64,000 bases of DNA from positions 122,501-186,500 of the forward strand of contig NW_017891402.1 of the NCBI RefSeq assembly GCF_001540865.1. The letters run 5' to 3'. Below, piece by piece: positions 32,516-46,989 of the stretch; position 1 is the first letter of the stretch, and every line of letters begins with the position of its first letter. The stretch is from Ananas comosus (Eukaryota; Streptophyta; Magnoliopsida; Poales; Bromeliaceae). A model generated the notes under the pieces. The model saw nothing but the letters and a program-made list of their open reading frames with translations, did no database searches and was not told where the DNA came from. The translations under genes and the position numbers were made by a program.

Positions 32516-34320
32516 TAATCGAACTGATTGAGCTTGCCAGGACGGCTTGGTAAGCAAGCTACCTGTTATGTAGGCGCCAACTCCCAATTATTTCTCTTCT
32601 TTCTTTTCTTTTTTAGTGTAAAAAATTGTCCAATCATCGAGCACGCGCATTTTAGATAGTCCAAAAGCTGGTTGTCTCCTCTTCTTAATCTCTACTACTT
32701 CCTTGCCTCCCTCTGCTTTCTTCATCCAACCCTCTGTCCTCACTCTCCAATCTTCCCTTTCCAAGGAAGCAAACGAACCAAAAGCAGTCAGTAAAGAGCA
32801 AGCAATGAGACAATCAGACCCGTCTTCATGGCTTGATTCCCTCTTCTAATCACGAGAAGCGGTTGATCGCCACTGGAAAGCATTCGGTTCGCGTTATGGG
32901 GAATCCTTCTGGCTGATGATGGTAGAACCCACTCGGAAAACTCAGACATGGGAGGACGTCCAAATGACTGACCAGCGCGTTATGGATGTTCCCTAGGGGG
33001 GAGCGCAGAGGATGCAAAATAAAAACCTTTTTGTGTTGATAGTCATGACTTGTCAAGAAAAAAAAGCCAGAAGGATGAGAAAGGCAGAGACTCTCCTTTT
33101 GGGCGAGGTCTTCCAAACCTTTGACTCATTCAGTCAATCCCTTCTTTCTCTGGCTGAATTGCCCTACTCAAGGTCTCAAACTGGGGGCTTTTTCACGGTT
33201 GTGGAGAAAGCTTGTGTTTTTGAGCAACTTATATTAGCGCCGGACCATCGAGATTCTCATTTACTTAGTTTCTCCCTTTTTCGAAGTCTCCTCAATGATA
33301 GAATTTTGCGTGTAGTCTCTCTCGCATGGTAGGAGGGACCTATTCTTTTTCTCGATCCTTAGAGCTGTATGCTTATGCTGAGTGATCGCGAGACATTCGA
33401 TCACCTCGTCTGCTTCAGTAGATGCCTCGTCTTCAGATGGTGCTTATTCCATGATTGGGGCCACGTCAGCTAAAAGACTTACAGAGAAGAGAAGCTCCTC
33501 ACTCGCCTTCTCCACATTTGATTCCATCGTGCCCACCTATGGTTCATACTCGAATCGAGATTCATTCACCCCAGGACCATCCTCAACCGACAACTGCACA
33601 CCACTGTAGGGTCGTGGTTCTATGGGACCTGAGAAAGCTCCGACTGCGTCAGGGCTAGGGATTTCCTCACTTTCCGGAGAGCAGGCCTTAGTTTCACACT
33701 TGTGCCCTTGCGGAATAAGCTCCTCCAAGGGTATGAGAAGCACTTAGGGATAGGGCTACAATGTGGTCGCCCCCTTTTCTCGGCTCATTCTGTCACTGTG
33801 CAGTTGACAAGAAAAGGCCCTCTATATCCCATCCCACAGCAAGGCCTGTCTGAATAGGCAGTCTTTTATATAAAAGAATAAGATGGCTGCAAATAGAAAA
33901 AAAAAGTAAGTGCCAAAGAGAAGTGCAGCTAGGGTTTTCAACCAGCCGTCGAAATGCTTGTTTAGAATTTGTATAGCTTGCAGCAATCCTCAAAACAAGT
34001 TTTGACCTTCTCTCTCTTTTTTGAACTCAAAATGGAAAAGCTGCATGTAACTGTGCAACAAGAGGTTGACTCTGTCACTTCTGTGGTGGGTCAAGTGTAG
34101 GGGGACCTCACCAACCCTCAACCAAAGGGAGACGAGTCTCACATCGAAACAGGATTCCGTAAAAAGCCTGTGGACAGACACTCTTTCCCTTGTTGATAGG
34201 CGAGGGGACTTCGTCGGATTGCCTCCTTGGATTTCCATCCACAAACTATCTTGTCTTGCGGTCGGCCCGCTTCTCTCTCTCTCGCAACAAGGCTAAGGCT
34301 TCGAGGCCTGATTTGGCTAT
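32516..34320. other. Spacer downstream of nad5
   Basis: The first few hundred bases would be nad5 3' UTR. Open frames at 33012-33332, 33382-33609 and 33990-34244 have no recognisable motif. No gene, tRNA or repeat was seen before the LINE begins near 34330. Confidence 0.5.
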
Positions 34321-34329
34321 CGCCTTTTC

Positions 34330-37300
34330 CCCCTTCGCTTCTCGGCTGGCTTGAAACCGGACAAATGGAGCAATCTCTTCCAAACGAGAGTGGCAGACGA
34401 GGATAGAAGACTTTACTTCATCCAACCGGCCTTGAAGGAGGGCCTAGGGTTGCAGTATGTCCGGAACAGGAGATTAAGGAGAATAACCAAACCTGGTACA
34501 ATACCCTTGTTGGCTATGTCTTGGGGAGAAAACCCTATTTTCCGAGATTCCATAGAGTCAAACCAAATATATGGAATCAGGTTCGAAGCTTGACATTCTA
34601 TTCCAGGGAAAATGGAAAAAATACTACTTCAAGTTCGGATTACACGAGGACTGCGATCGAGTGCTGGAGGGTGGACCTTGGTTATTTGAAGGTCGAGTTA
34701 TAGTTCTTCGAAGATGGAATCCCGAAAAAAAAAAGTTTGAACGACTGCTTCGTCAGACCATTCCCATTGGGGTTCGGTTCCCAAACCTACCGATGAAGCT
34801 CTGGTCGCAAAAAAGTCTAAGTCGGATAGCTAGTACCTTGGGTAAACCGCTTTACATGAATCAGCCAACTGCATTGAAAGATAGATTATCCTATGCGTTA
34901 ATATGCGTTGTTGAGGTTTCCGTCAACGATCCCCTGCCTGAGAATATCACAGTTGAATATGAGAACAGAGAGAGTTTCGATCAGTTGGTCGAATATGACT
35001 GGAAGCCGACAGCGTGCAGCACCTGCTCGACCTTTGGTCACGACGAAGCTCAATGCCCAATCTATTATTTAGAGGTGAGACCCACCTGGGTCGATAAAGA
35101 GAGATAGACCAATCCTCCAGATGTTTGTCCAAATGCCCCTGAAGAGCCCCCAATGTGAATCCCAGGAGGGGACCTAAGTTGATAAAGGCAAACAGCCGAT
35201 TGGTTGGAGTAGAGACTACTAAGCCCTTCAGCCTTTTGGCTGATTCAGAACCCGATGTAGCCGACAAAGGAAAACAATCGTCTGAGGTGGAGACTACTAA
35301 TCCCGTACCTGCTGTTGAAAATGCAGAGGCCAGAAAGTTGATGACTCAAGGTACACAATCATCGTGGAGTAAGCCTCTCTCTGGTCTTGTACTGAACTCG
35401 GATCGGAGGAAATCCCCCCTTCTTCTTCTTCGGTAACTGCGATTTCCAACTCTGAGTAAAAAAAAAAAAAAAAATGATAATCATGACAATTCAGCCGCTG
35501 AACAGAGCCTATCTGAGCCAGCCAAGGGCGTACCACAGGACACTTCTGCTCTCGATTCTACTGTCGAACAGCCAGAGAAATAGGTTACTAAAGTTTCTGT
35601 TAAGAAGAAGAGCAAATCAGCTGATGGAACCCGCAGGAAAGGACAGCCAAGAAAGGAGTCGAAGGGTACTGAGCTCCTGGGTGAAGTTTTTGATTCCCCT
35701 ATTCCCCCAATTATCAAAGCCTTATGTGGAATGTTAGGGGTATGAATAGTATAGAAAAGAGGAGAGAGATCAGAGAACTTATTTCATATACTGGTGCTGA
35801 TCTGCTTTGTCTAGTTGAGACTAAATTATCAAAGAGCAGTTGTATCAAATTCTTCCGACGATTTTTTTTAATGCCCTCTTGCTTTCTAATCACAGGTATC
35901 ACTCGAGAGGCAGGGTGTTAGTTACTTGGAATCCCAAGACTAGAAATAGTTTGAAACTAAAGGACTCCGACCAATTCATACACTGTGAGTGTACCAGCTG
36001 AAAGTTGAACAAGGTCTTTGATTTTATTTCACTGGGATCCATGCCTCTAATTGTTGGTGGGACAGATCCCATTTTTGATGGATATTAAGAGCATAGCTGA
36101 TACTTTAAGGGGCCCCTTGCTTTTATGTGGAGACTGAAACTCTGTGTCAGATCTAATGAGGAAAAATTGGGGGGAAACCATATACCTGATTGCCTGCTAG
36201 AGCAATTCCTTAGTGAAATTCAACATTGGCAGCTCTTGGATCTCAAAGCCACCGGACATGTAATGTCCTGGAGTAATCAGTCACATGGGTTACAGCCTAT
36301 CATGGGGAGGCTTGATCGGGCTTTAGTCCGACTGGATTCAAGCCTTTCCAAGTTCTTATGTTCTTTACTTTAGTGCTGGCCTTAGCGGCCATTCACCCTT
36401 GCTAACCTACTTTGTTCATCCTTCGAAGCGTTAAGCTAAACCTTTCAAGTTCTTCAATATGTGGATGGATCATCCCAAATTTGATGAGGTAGTCTCGAAG
36501 GCATGGAACCAATCCTTCTCTGGCAATCCGATGTTCATCGTCAAAAAAACTTAAGGCTACTAACTCAAAACGTGGAGTAAAGAAGAAATTTTAGGAAAAA
36601 TACAAGACAGAGTGGAGAAGGGGAAAAATTCCTTGGAGGCAACTCAATCAGAAATCCAATCTAATCCCATTAATGCTGAACTTAAGAAGCATGAGCAGAT
36701 GCTAAAACAAGAGCTCTCCAAGGCTCTAAATCAGGAAGAGTCTTTTGCTAAGAAAAAATCCAGAGTGCAATGGCGGGGATTCGAATACTAAATTCTTCCA
36801 TGCTTCCTTCTCTTCCCTCAAGAAACACTATAATCAGACTGCTTTCTCCCTCTTCTCCTTCCAGTGCCATTGAAGAGCCCTAGAAAATTAGCCAATCAGT
36901 GGTGAATTATTTCTCCAATCTTCTCAATCAGCCTAAGTCGGCCTATGCATTCTCAAAGTGGAATAAGAGGTTCAGGCTCCGGTAAAAGCTGATTGGTTAT
37001 CTAGACCCATTTCCAGAGAGGAAATCGATCATGTAGTTCTCAAGGCGGATCCGAATAAAGCGCCCGGGCCGGACGGATTCAAGGCTGCATTCTATCAAAG
37101 ATGTTGGAATCTTATTGGAGATGATGTGGCTGCTGCTGTACAAAATTTCTTCAAGTCCCAAAAGATTATATAAAAGGTAAACCAAACTTTCATTACTCTC
37201 ATTCCTAAAGGCGATACCGCGGATTCTCTTGATCACTTCAGGCCAATATCGCTGTCTAACTTCTTCTAGAAAATCATTTCCAAAGTGTTGGCCAACCGTC

Positions 37301-37750
37301 TTCAAGGAGTGCTACTGGACTTGACTTGATAAGTAGCAATCAGTCCGCCTTCATTAAAGGGAGAAAATTCACTTAAAGCCCACGAAAGAAGGCCTAACTT
37401 TTATCTGAAGAAGGGAAGAGCTCGTATGTGCATCAAAATCGATCTCCGCAAGACTGACGAGAGCCTTTAATAGGGATTTTCTAGTCTTTGTGATGAAGGA
37501 AATGGGATTCTACGACTTGTGGCTCGCCTGGATAGCGGAATGTGTTAACACTCCAGCTTTTTCTATTCTAGTGAATGGGACTCAACAAGGTGACTTTCGG
37601 TCTGATAATGGGCTGAGACAAGGGGATCCGCTCGCTCCATATCTCTTGACTATCCTCATGGAGGCATTTTCGTCAATATTGAACGATGCTATCCTAAAAA
37701 AAGAAATGACCCCCATGACTAATAGACCCGGATTAGCTATTTCACTTTTT
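34330..37750 (+). mobile_element. L1-type LINE (non-LTR retrotransposon), broken and 3'-truncated
   Basis: ORF1 (34351-35107, one frameshift near 34560) has the DUF4283-type domain of plant LINE ORF1 (GRKPYFPRFHR; GKWKKYYFKFGLHEDCDRVL; LEGGPWLFEGR) and a zinc knuckle CSTCSTFGHDEAQCP. ORF2 starts with an apurinic-type endonuclease (WNVRGMNSIEKRREIRELI at 35724 on; GADLLCLVETKLS; LLCGD near 36118; LLDLKATGHVMSWSNQSHG near 36235). The reverse transcriptase follows (NKAPGPDGFKAAFYQRCWN at 37050 on; ITLIPKGD; LRQGDPLAPYLLTI near 37612). The RT stops before the catalytic YxDD region, and RNase H is absent. Many frame breaks. This is nuclear DNA moved into the mitochondrion; it ends about 300 bp before the petB-petD plastid insert. 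Confidence 0.9.
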
Positions 37751-37989
37751 TTTTTTTACTCATTCACAGGCAGGAAAGACTGAAAAGTCAAAGGAAGCAG
37801 CGGTTTGAGTGACCGAATCCAACATCAAGAAGCAGAACAGAAGACCAGCCGGCTCATAGGCAAGGCATCTTCGTCACCCATCATTCGAATCGGAAGACTC
37901 CATTCCGTCACTAGTCACAGTTCTCTAGTATGATAGTTGTTGTTAAGCAGTTATCTATCTAATAAGAAGTGCGAATCGAACATGTTAAT

Positions 37990-38979
<990 letters not shown>

Positions 38980-39171
38980 AGAAGACATATCATAGAAAAA
39001 AGTAATTGATCATATATCATATCGGGGAGGACAATAGTATTTCATTGCTACTTTTATGGATTATTGAAAAAATAAGACATGTTATTTGGATACTTCTCTT
39101 CAACTCGGAAGTATTGTATTCCTTATTTGATACGAATAGTTGAAGTGGATTTTCCGAAGAGAGGATGGATT

Positions 39172-40430
<1,259 letters not shown>

Positions 40431-41424
40431 GGGAATAGTTACTTCAAAGTGAATCTTCCCTAAATACAACAATTTTATTATGATCTATTCCGCGAAAATA
40501 CGGATCGTGCAAAAGATGAAAAATTTCTTTTTTTCTTTAGAATTTGAAAAAGAAAAATCAAAGGTGAGGTAAAACCTCACAAATGAAAATGAAATTGGTT
40601 TGGGATCTTTTTCATTGTTTTGGGGCTTTCGGTCTCTGTCCCACTGAAACTGATCGGTTTGTTTGGATATTTCTTTCTTCACTGACGCTATTAGTGAGTG
40701 AAGTGAGCCTGGGGCACGAACGCTTAATAAAAGTCTTCCTTCTTGCGAACGAAGGGACCAATGGGAGGATTTTGCACGAGAGAGTACTCTTTCTCTTGGT
40801 AGATAGGGCACTCTCTTTTCTTAGCGCAGGATCTCCTTTCTTCCCGGAACACTAAGACAATCGCCCTTCCTTGAAAAAGGAGAAGAGTGAGTGAGAGAAA
40901 GAGCGCTTCGGTCAGAAGCAGATACCACACACTCAAGCCAATGAAGAAGCACATAAGCTTGACGAATCGAGTTCTCTATATATACTACAACATTACGAAA
41001 TCAGGGCTAAAGCACATACATACATACAACCATATAGAGAGATGCAAAGGACAGATGTGCCAGTGATAATTACCAGGATCTGCCAGCGGTCTTTGATTGA
41101 AAGAGTGCGGTACCGGTACGAATTACTTTATTGAATTATATAGCCCCTTCTAGAATTCCACGAATAGATTCGATCCATTAGATTCTTTTTTACTTTTTCT
41201 TCTTTAGATTGCACGAGTTTTCTGAGCCTTAGTTTGAAGCTTTAGTTGAGCCTGCCTACCTTTCCTTCTTTTTTGTGGCCTAGCTTTGATCTGATTGAGC
41301 TGAGGCAGAAGAAGAGGTTTCCGTTGCTTGCTTCGTGCGTACGATTCTTTTATTCAATAAGGATTTCCGCAGCTTCAGGTGAGGAGGGGGAAAGATGCCC
41401 AAAGCAAGAATCTAGTTTTTCCAG
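40431..41424. other. Plastid petD-rpoA spacer, then mitochondrial spacer
   Basis: The first ~150 bp are AT-rich like plastid spacer after petD and contain a small inverted repeat (gtgaggt aaa acctcac near 40564-40580). From about 40600 composition returns to mitochondrial type and no gene is recognised. Confidence 0.45.
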
Positions 41425-41425
41425 C

Positions 41426-41479
41426 GAGGAGGTAGTCCCCGTTTCCGGTGTTTTAGTCACCTTTCAATGGCTCCCTTAA
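41426..41479 (+). pseudogene. nad1: nad1 exon e 3' fragment (last ~17 codons)
   Basis: The frame ending VVPVSGVLVTFQWLP and TAA at 41477-41479 is the C-terminus of NADH dehydrogenase subunit 1. Only about 50 bp of the 259-bp exon e is present; the codons before it (SSFSSEE and upstream) are unrelated. The sequence after the stop, with a second out-of-frame ATG frame at 41484 on, may be the conserved nad1 3' flank. The full exon e is expected to the left of the window, beyond matR, so this is an extra, recombined copy. Confidence 0.8.
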
Positions 41480-41879
41480 TTATGTGCGAGGAATTGCCCT
41501 CTTGAGTAATGGGAAGCGGGCTAGTCCCCGAAAATGCCCGTTAATAAAGCAAAGCGTTGGGGCTAAAAATCTTCCTTGCTCCTTTCTAGGTCTTTTATTT
41601 CATTTTTTTTATCGCTGTCTTATTTCATTCACTTCTTTCTGTAATTCATTTCTCTTTGTTGAATAGTTGGTTGTGTTGGATGATTGATGGGTAGTTTGAA
41701 GGACGAATGCTGGAGGGCAGCTGTTTAGAGCGCTCGCTCCGTACGGTATTTTTTCTGTTTATGTCTGTCTGTATTTGTTCCGTAGTTGGATCAGCCGTTT
41801 TCCTTAGTATGTCGAGGGTGGATTAATGAATGACTGCTTTAGCTCTATCGACTATCAGTGGATAATAACCCTTTTCCCG
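41480..41879. other. Probable nad1 3'-flank sequence and spacer
   Basis: It follows the nad1 exon e tail without an obvious break, so the first part is likely co-duplicated 3' UTR. I see no gene in it. The transposon-derived region begins near 41880. Confidence 0.35.
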
Positions 41880-43660
41880 CAATGGTTGATCTGAATGTAA
41901 TTGATATTGACTTGAATGTTTTACCTTCTATGCAGGCACAGGGTGTATCGTGGGAGACCATAACTGCCAATCATCTCTTTAATGACTTGGTGGGACGTGG
42001 TATTCTGAGGTTCCCCTTTTTTCTGTGATGAAGGCTTGGAGAGGTTCTGTAGGTGGCACTTGACAGACTTGCACACCACTGACCGATGCCCGATCTTCAG
42101 GAATTTCCTGATTCAACTTCAGACCCGTGTTTTGTCCTCACTCGAGAGCAAGTCTCTGCTATGGTTGGATTTTTTGACTCCAAAGGGAAAGGAGAAGCAA
42201 GCTCTGTCTGAGGACCAAGATACAGAGTGGAGTATCACCGAAGGAAAGGGAGGAAGTGGCTCTGAGTCCGAACATTCATTCGAGACTGGAATGACTTACA
42301 AGCAAGTTCTGCAGAACCCTCCTGGGATGACCATTGGAAAATCTGAAGATCTTGAAGCACTAGATGTGTGGACACTGTTCGAGTCTGCTCCATGCAAAGA
42401 TGGTGGAGTTTGGAGTTGTCAGATTGGCTCCTCCGTCACAAGTCCTCTCCCAAAAGTCGATTCCCAAACAGCCAGCTCTCATACTTGGGGGGCAACCAAG
42501 GAAGACCTGGGTACGGCAGAAGTCTTTCCAGAGCCAGGGACCGGCATCGAACAGATTCTCACTGCTGGGAAGAGTGTCTGATGCTCCATCGAGGCCAAGG
42601 ATGGTCAAGGTTCCTGTCCCACCAACTGATCAGTGGGTTCATGCCGCACAGAAACCGAGACCAGAGAAGGAGGCTGTAGGAGAGACTCCAGCAGAACTGA
42701 AATCATCTAAGCTGACAAGGACCCTAGAGGATGCTGAGGAAGATCAGTGAAGAGGAAAATACAGACTGAAGCAGAAAAGGAACAGAATGTTGGTCTGATG
42801 GTGAAGTACCCAGCAGAAGGTAAGGCTGGGATCGAACTGCCAGGAATGGCTAACAAAGATAGATCTTAAAAACTAGATATTGGTGAGTTTTTTCCTTTTA
42901 ATTTATTTTTCCCGATGATAAAAAAAAAAAAAACCACTCACTAAAAAGGCCCTTATGGATGGTATCATGATTACCTGAGTCTTAATTGACAATGGTGCAG
43001 CAGTTAATATTCTGCCAATGTTTATGCTTAAGGCACTTGGTAAGACTGAAGGGGACTTAATACCAACTGATGTGTCTGTATGTGGTTTTGCTGGCAATAC
43101 CACTCGGACTAAAGGGAGCCTACCCGTAGGGTAGAAGGTTGGATCTTTAAGTAGGTGCACTGCCTTTTTTGTTATTGAAACAACTTCTAGTTACAACGCT
43201 TTGTTAGGCAGGGATTGGCTGCATTCGAATGGATGTGTGCCATCTACTTTGCATCAGCTAATGTTTTTTTGGAATGATGAGAAAATTGAAGTTGTGTATG
43301 CAGATAAAAAACCCTTTGTAGCTTGTTCGAACTTCTTTGAGGCCAAGTTTGACTCGGGTGAAGTTGGCCCAGTGGAAGTGGCGGTAAAGCCAAATGAAGA
43401 GAAGACTGAGGTGATTCGAAAGGGAAAATCGAAGAAGAGTCAGCTGACCGTTAGCGATCAACATGTCAGAGTGGAAGCAGTTTGCCAAAGACTCTGACGG
43501 CCATTGTTGCTCGAAGGGCCAGAGAGTGGTTCAAAGTATTTTGTCTCCCACGAAGAGTAGAAAAGCAGAGAACAACGATCGAATGGAGGCAGTGACGGCT
43601 ACCATTCGAAGGTTAGGGGAATTCACGGCTAAGAGAAGGACTTGCCGTGGATGATGTTGC
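41880..43660 (+). mobile_element. Ty3/gypsy-like gag and aspartic protease remnant
   Basis: A gag-like frame starts near 41883 (MVDLNVIDIDLNVLPSMQAQ) and continues in pieces to about 42750, rich in Ser, Gly and Glu. The part at 42960-43260 is a retropepsin: VLIDNGAAVNILPMFMLKAL (catalytic D in DNGA, near 42988) and [20 protein letters not shown], both typical of plant gypsy elements. The segment to 43495 is the Lys/Glu-rich linker after protease. Stops near 42978 and 43132 and poly-A tracts break the frame, and no RT follows. The protease call is firm, the gag assignment tentative. Confidence 0.75.
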
Positions 43661-44082
43661 AAGCTGGACAGTGTTCGAGCAGGGAAGTCTCCGAGGTTCT
43701 ACGTGTACGCAACAGAAGGATCAACCCCATGTGTTTGTAGGCCCAAAACAATAGTTTAGGCCATGAACAATTTGTATTCTTTTTAATCAGATGTTTGAAC
43801 TTGGTTGAATGTTGATGTACTCCTATTGAGAAGTGATATTAGTATTGTATTTTATTAGAATACTGAAGCCTTACCCAATGTTTTGGTTGGTTATATGATA
43901 GCGTAAATTGATCTTCAGTATAACATAAGCATGAATTGCCAAAATGATTAACCTTAAATTGGAAAAAATCGAACCAATTCTCATTGAATAATCAATTGAG
44001 TACAAGTTCGATTCAAAAGAGAGAGGTCAAAAGTGAAATCGAAGTCAAGTTACATGAATGGCCCTTATCAATGTTAAAGCTT
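43661..44082. other. Spacer between transposon fragments
   Basis: AT-rich with no reading frame of note. Probably nuclear-derived like its flanks, but nothing in it proves that. Confidence 0.35.
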
Positions 44083-44812
44083 TTACAGCTCCAAGCGCTC
44101 CTTGAAAAGTTTCCAACTGGTGTTGGCTTGAGCTAGTCTCTCTTTTCCCCCATACCAGTTGTCATCTGCTTGTTTGATCTCCTCTTCCAAGTTTTTCCAT
44201 TCTGACAGATCCTTAGATACCTTTTCATTGGTCTTTTCCAATTGAGAAGCAACTGAGTTCTTGTGATCAAGCAGCTCTTCTTTTTTTTTTGGCAATCAAA
44301 CGCTGGATCTCAACCTCTAGTTTCTCTTCTTCCTCTGAAAGTCTTGATAATTCAGCGTCTAACGAACTGAGCTGTTTGTGTCCTTGAACCAGACTGGCAT
44401 CAAGGTCAGAGGATTTCCTTGGAAGGGATTTTCTTTGAGCTTGAGCAGTTTCTATTAGGGTCATGGTATTAGGGACATTCTCTCGGAGCTCTGCCAAGCG
44501 AGACATTAGATCTTCTAGGTTTGTCCTCTCGCGCAAACTGGAAGTGTGTTGAATCAGAGTGAGGACAATCCTCTCCATATTGTCCAAGTCTTTGGCTTGG
44601 TAGATAGTCTCCAACGACATGTCGAAGTAGTCTCCCAATGTCTTCCTTTGTTCCTGCAGAAAATCTGGGGTGGGAGCTAGACTTGAACTAGAGATTTGAC
44701 TACTCGAGGGAGATCTTTGAGTGCTAGTCCTGCTTGAAAGCTCTGCTAGCAGGTTCCTTTTTACTAAGTGCACGCTTGAGGAAGACTGGGCAGACATTGT
44801 TGACCCTGTCAT
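44083..44812 (-). pseudogene. Coiled-coil protein fragment, probably from a nuclear transposable element
   Basis: Two overlapping minus-strand frames (44812-44267 and 44295-44083) read as one protein interrupted at a run of T residues (44279-44290). Their order is a Ser-rich N-terminus (SSRTSTQRSPSSSQISSSSL), a helical stretch ending LVQGHKQLSSLDAELSRLSE, EEEEKLEVEIQRLIAKKK, then HKNSVASQLEKTNEKVSKDL and the Trp-containing tail. Heptad-like Leu/Glu/Lys spacing indicates a coiled coil. Such segments follow the plant mobile domain in some nuclear TE-associated proteins; a candidate for that upstream part is at 46990-47660. Family assignment is inference only. Homopolymer slippage explains the frame break. 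Confidence 0.5.
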
Positions 44813-45410
44813 GCTTTTTGAGAGAGTGCCTGGAGGGGTTGGAATATGAAATTGAAGGGAGCACTAAATGTTAGTTGTGGAAATTGTTAGTTTTTAGTTT
44901 CGAATAAGAAAGATGAATAAGGAATTTACCTTTGGAGGAACTGACGCCTCAGCAGGAATTACTGGAGGAGGTGGTGGAACCCTCGTGGCTTCTGGATCGC
45001 TGGAGGAAGAGGCAGTTCGAACTCTTTCTTTATGAGCCGAAATCGCGAGTTTAATGGTAGGTCAATTGGTCCTCTCAAAAGATCGAAAAATTGCTTGATT
45101 TTCGGGCAATTGAGTTCCATTTCAATATCGACTTGTGCTTAGCACTCATCTGTTCAATCCTTTCTCTCCCCGTCCTTCTCTTTCTCACTGCTAAGGTCAG
45201 GATCGTATCTGTCTTCCATGTTGAAAAATAGTATGCCTAGCCCCCAGCTTCTTCCCTGTAGCATGGGCACAGTCCTTCCGTTCGATCTCTTTCTTTAGCT
45301 CCCCCTGAAAGAGCTAGGCTACTAAGCTAAGTGAATGCATTAGCCTAGAGTGACGGACATGAGTCTCCTATAATATAGTACTTAATTCTTACTGCTATCG
45401 TGGCATCTAA

Positions 45411-45530
45411 TCAAATCCATTTTCTGCCCTTTCCTTTATTTGTTCGATAAGGTCTTCGTCTCCGTGTAGAAGCAAACTCTCCAAATTTATGACCAACCTT
45501 TCCTTCAGTGATCTTACAGACTTTTGACCA
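45411..45530 (-). pseudogene. rps19: rps19 3' fragment, second copy
   Basis: The minus-strand codons CKITEGKVGHKFGEFASTRR, then RRPYRTNKGKGRKWI and TGA (complement of 45411-45413), are the conserved C-terminal half of mitochondrial S19. Upstream of CKITEG the homology is lost within about 10 codons. It overlaps in content with the remnant at 9384-9431 but retains more of the gene and has a different last residue set (KWI instead of KGFK). It lies in the middle of transposon-derived DNA with no ribosomal-protein neighbour. Confidence 0.88.
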
Positions 45531-46980
45531 AAAAATCAGATCAAAATCAAGTTCTATATTTAGCTCTTAGCCTTCAGACTAGCACCATTCCTTGCTTAAA
45601 AAAAAAAACAGATCCAGAACCTGATTGAGAACTTCTAACCATCAATCAGTACGAGGACTTCCAGGTGCGGGTGAAGCAGCATATCATATACGTGATTAAG
45701 TTGACCCATAAAGCAGTAGTTCCAGTCCCGGATAGGTAGAGACAAAGGCAGAGCCCACTTTAATCTAGGCATATAGAGATGCATCAGATAAAGACCAAGT
45801 TCCGGTATCAGCACCTAAACCGAGCCTGTTCCGACCAGCACAACAAGCACCAGATGCGACGGGCTGCTAAAGGCATGGGTAGCGGCATATCGTACTAGAT
45901 CCGTAACCTATAGCATCATTAATAGAGCTAGCGGCAGATGCTTTAGCACTCGTATCTTCATTATGGATTAACTAGCACGAGTAGTGGCTTCAGTAGCTTA
46001 TCTGGGGTACCTCCTGTAGTGGAGGAGGGAAAGCACCAGTAGTAGCATCAGTACCGGCATAGCTCCTTTTTAAGAAAGAAAGAGAAAAGATATCAGTTTG
46101 ATGAAATATTCATTCCACGAACCCGATAAAGATAGTCATATAGTACTCCTTGCCTGTAAGCAGCCGGTGCTGTGAGAGTCATGCCGAGGCGCGGTGCCTT
46201 TGGTCTGTGTTGCTGATCCCTAACCTGCTCAATGCATGTGATGACGGAGGTCCTTTCCAATTGTGTTTCCAGCCATAGGATAGTGACCCGATAGGAGTGA
46301 GTGTAGCCGGGTAGTTGCGATCTTGCCGCGTCCCTGCCTTGTGGCCTTCCCCATGGAGCAGTATGGCCAGGACATTCCATAAGCGTGAGAGCTTGGACAA
46401 CTGATGCCCTGGTGACCGGAACCCCATTTAGTCTCGTTCGTGTGCAGAGCGAATAAGCGGTTGAAAGTCCTTGATCAGAACAAGATTAGTGAGCTGAGGT
46501 AAAGAGTTGCGTCTTAGTCTGATTCATGCTTCTCCTCATCGGGAAGCATCTCGCTGGTCCAAGGCAGGCTTCTATCTACCGAAAGACCAAAACGGGCTGG
46601 CGCGTGGAAGGCTGGTTGACACCATCGACTGACTCCTGCATCTGACGTGCTCATGGGACCAGTGTACTGCTTTGCCCAAGACGGTTGAAGGAAGAGCCAG
46701 TATCAACATCTGTGTAATCGCCCTCGCAGCATCAACTGTATTACCGCTTCGGGCTAAGTCAGTATTTGGGTTACCAACCTGACTCAACCAATAGCCAAGT
46801 TGAATTGCAAAGCGGCTGGGTAAATAAGGCTGCAGCTCGACCGAAGACGATTGACGAAGGACGAATGTCTTAGGCCGAATGAAGCGAAGCCAGATTATGT
46901 CGGAGTTGGACAGGGAAGAGCGTCCTATAGGACCCCCTTTAGAAAAAGCACCATGTCAGTAGCGAAAGGGGGACGAAGGG
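45531..46980. other. Spacer, no recognised gene
   Basis: 45600-46080 is a run of short, repeating words built on (g)cag/cac..agcagt (agcaccagt, gtagcggcat, agcaccagatgc), resembling degenerate repeat sequence. Minus-strand open frames at 46093-46787 have no known motif. Confidence 0.4.
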
Positions 46981-46989
46981 GTCTTTCTG

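Noticed and set aside
32000..34000. Possible additional mitochondrial gene downstream of nad5
   Set aside because: No recognisable motif in any frame; treated as 3' flank and spacer.
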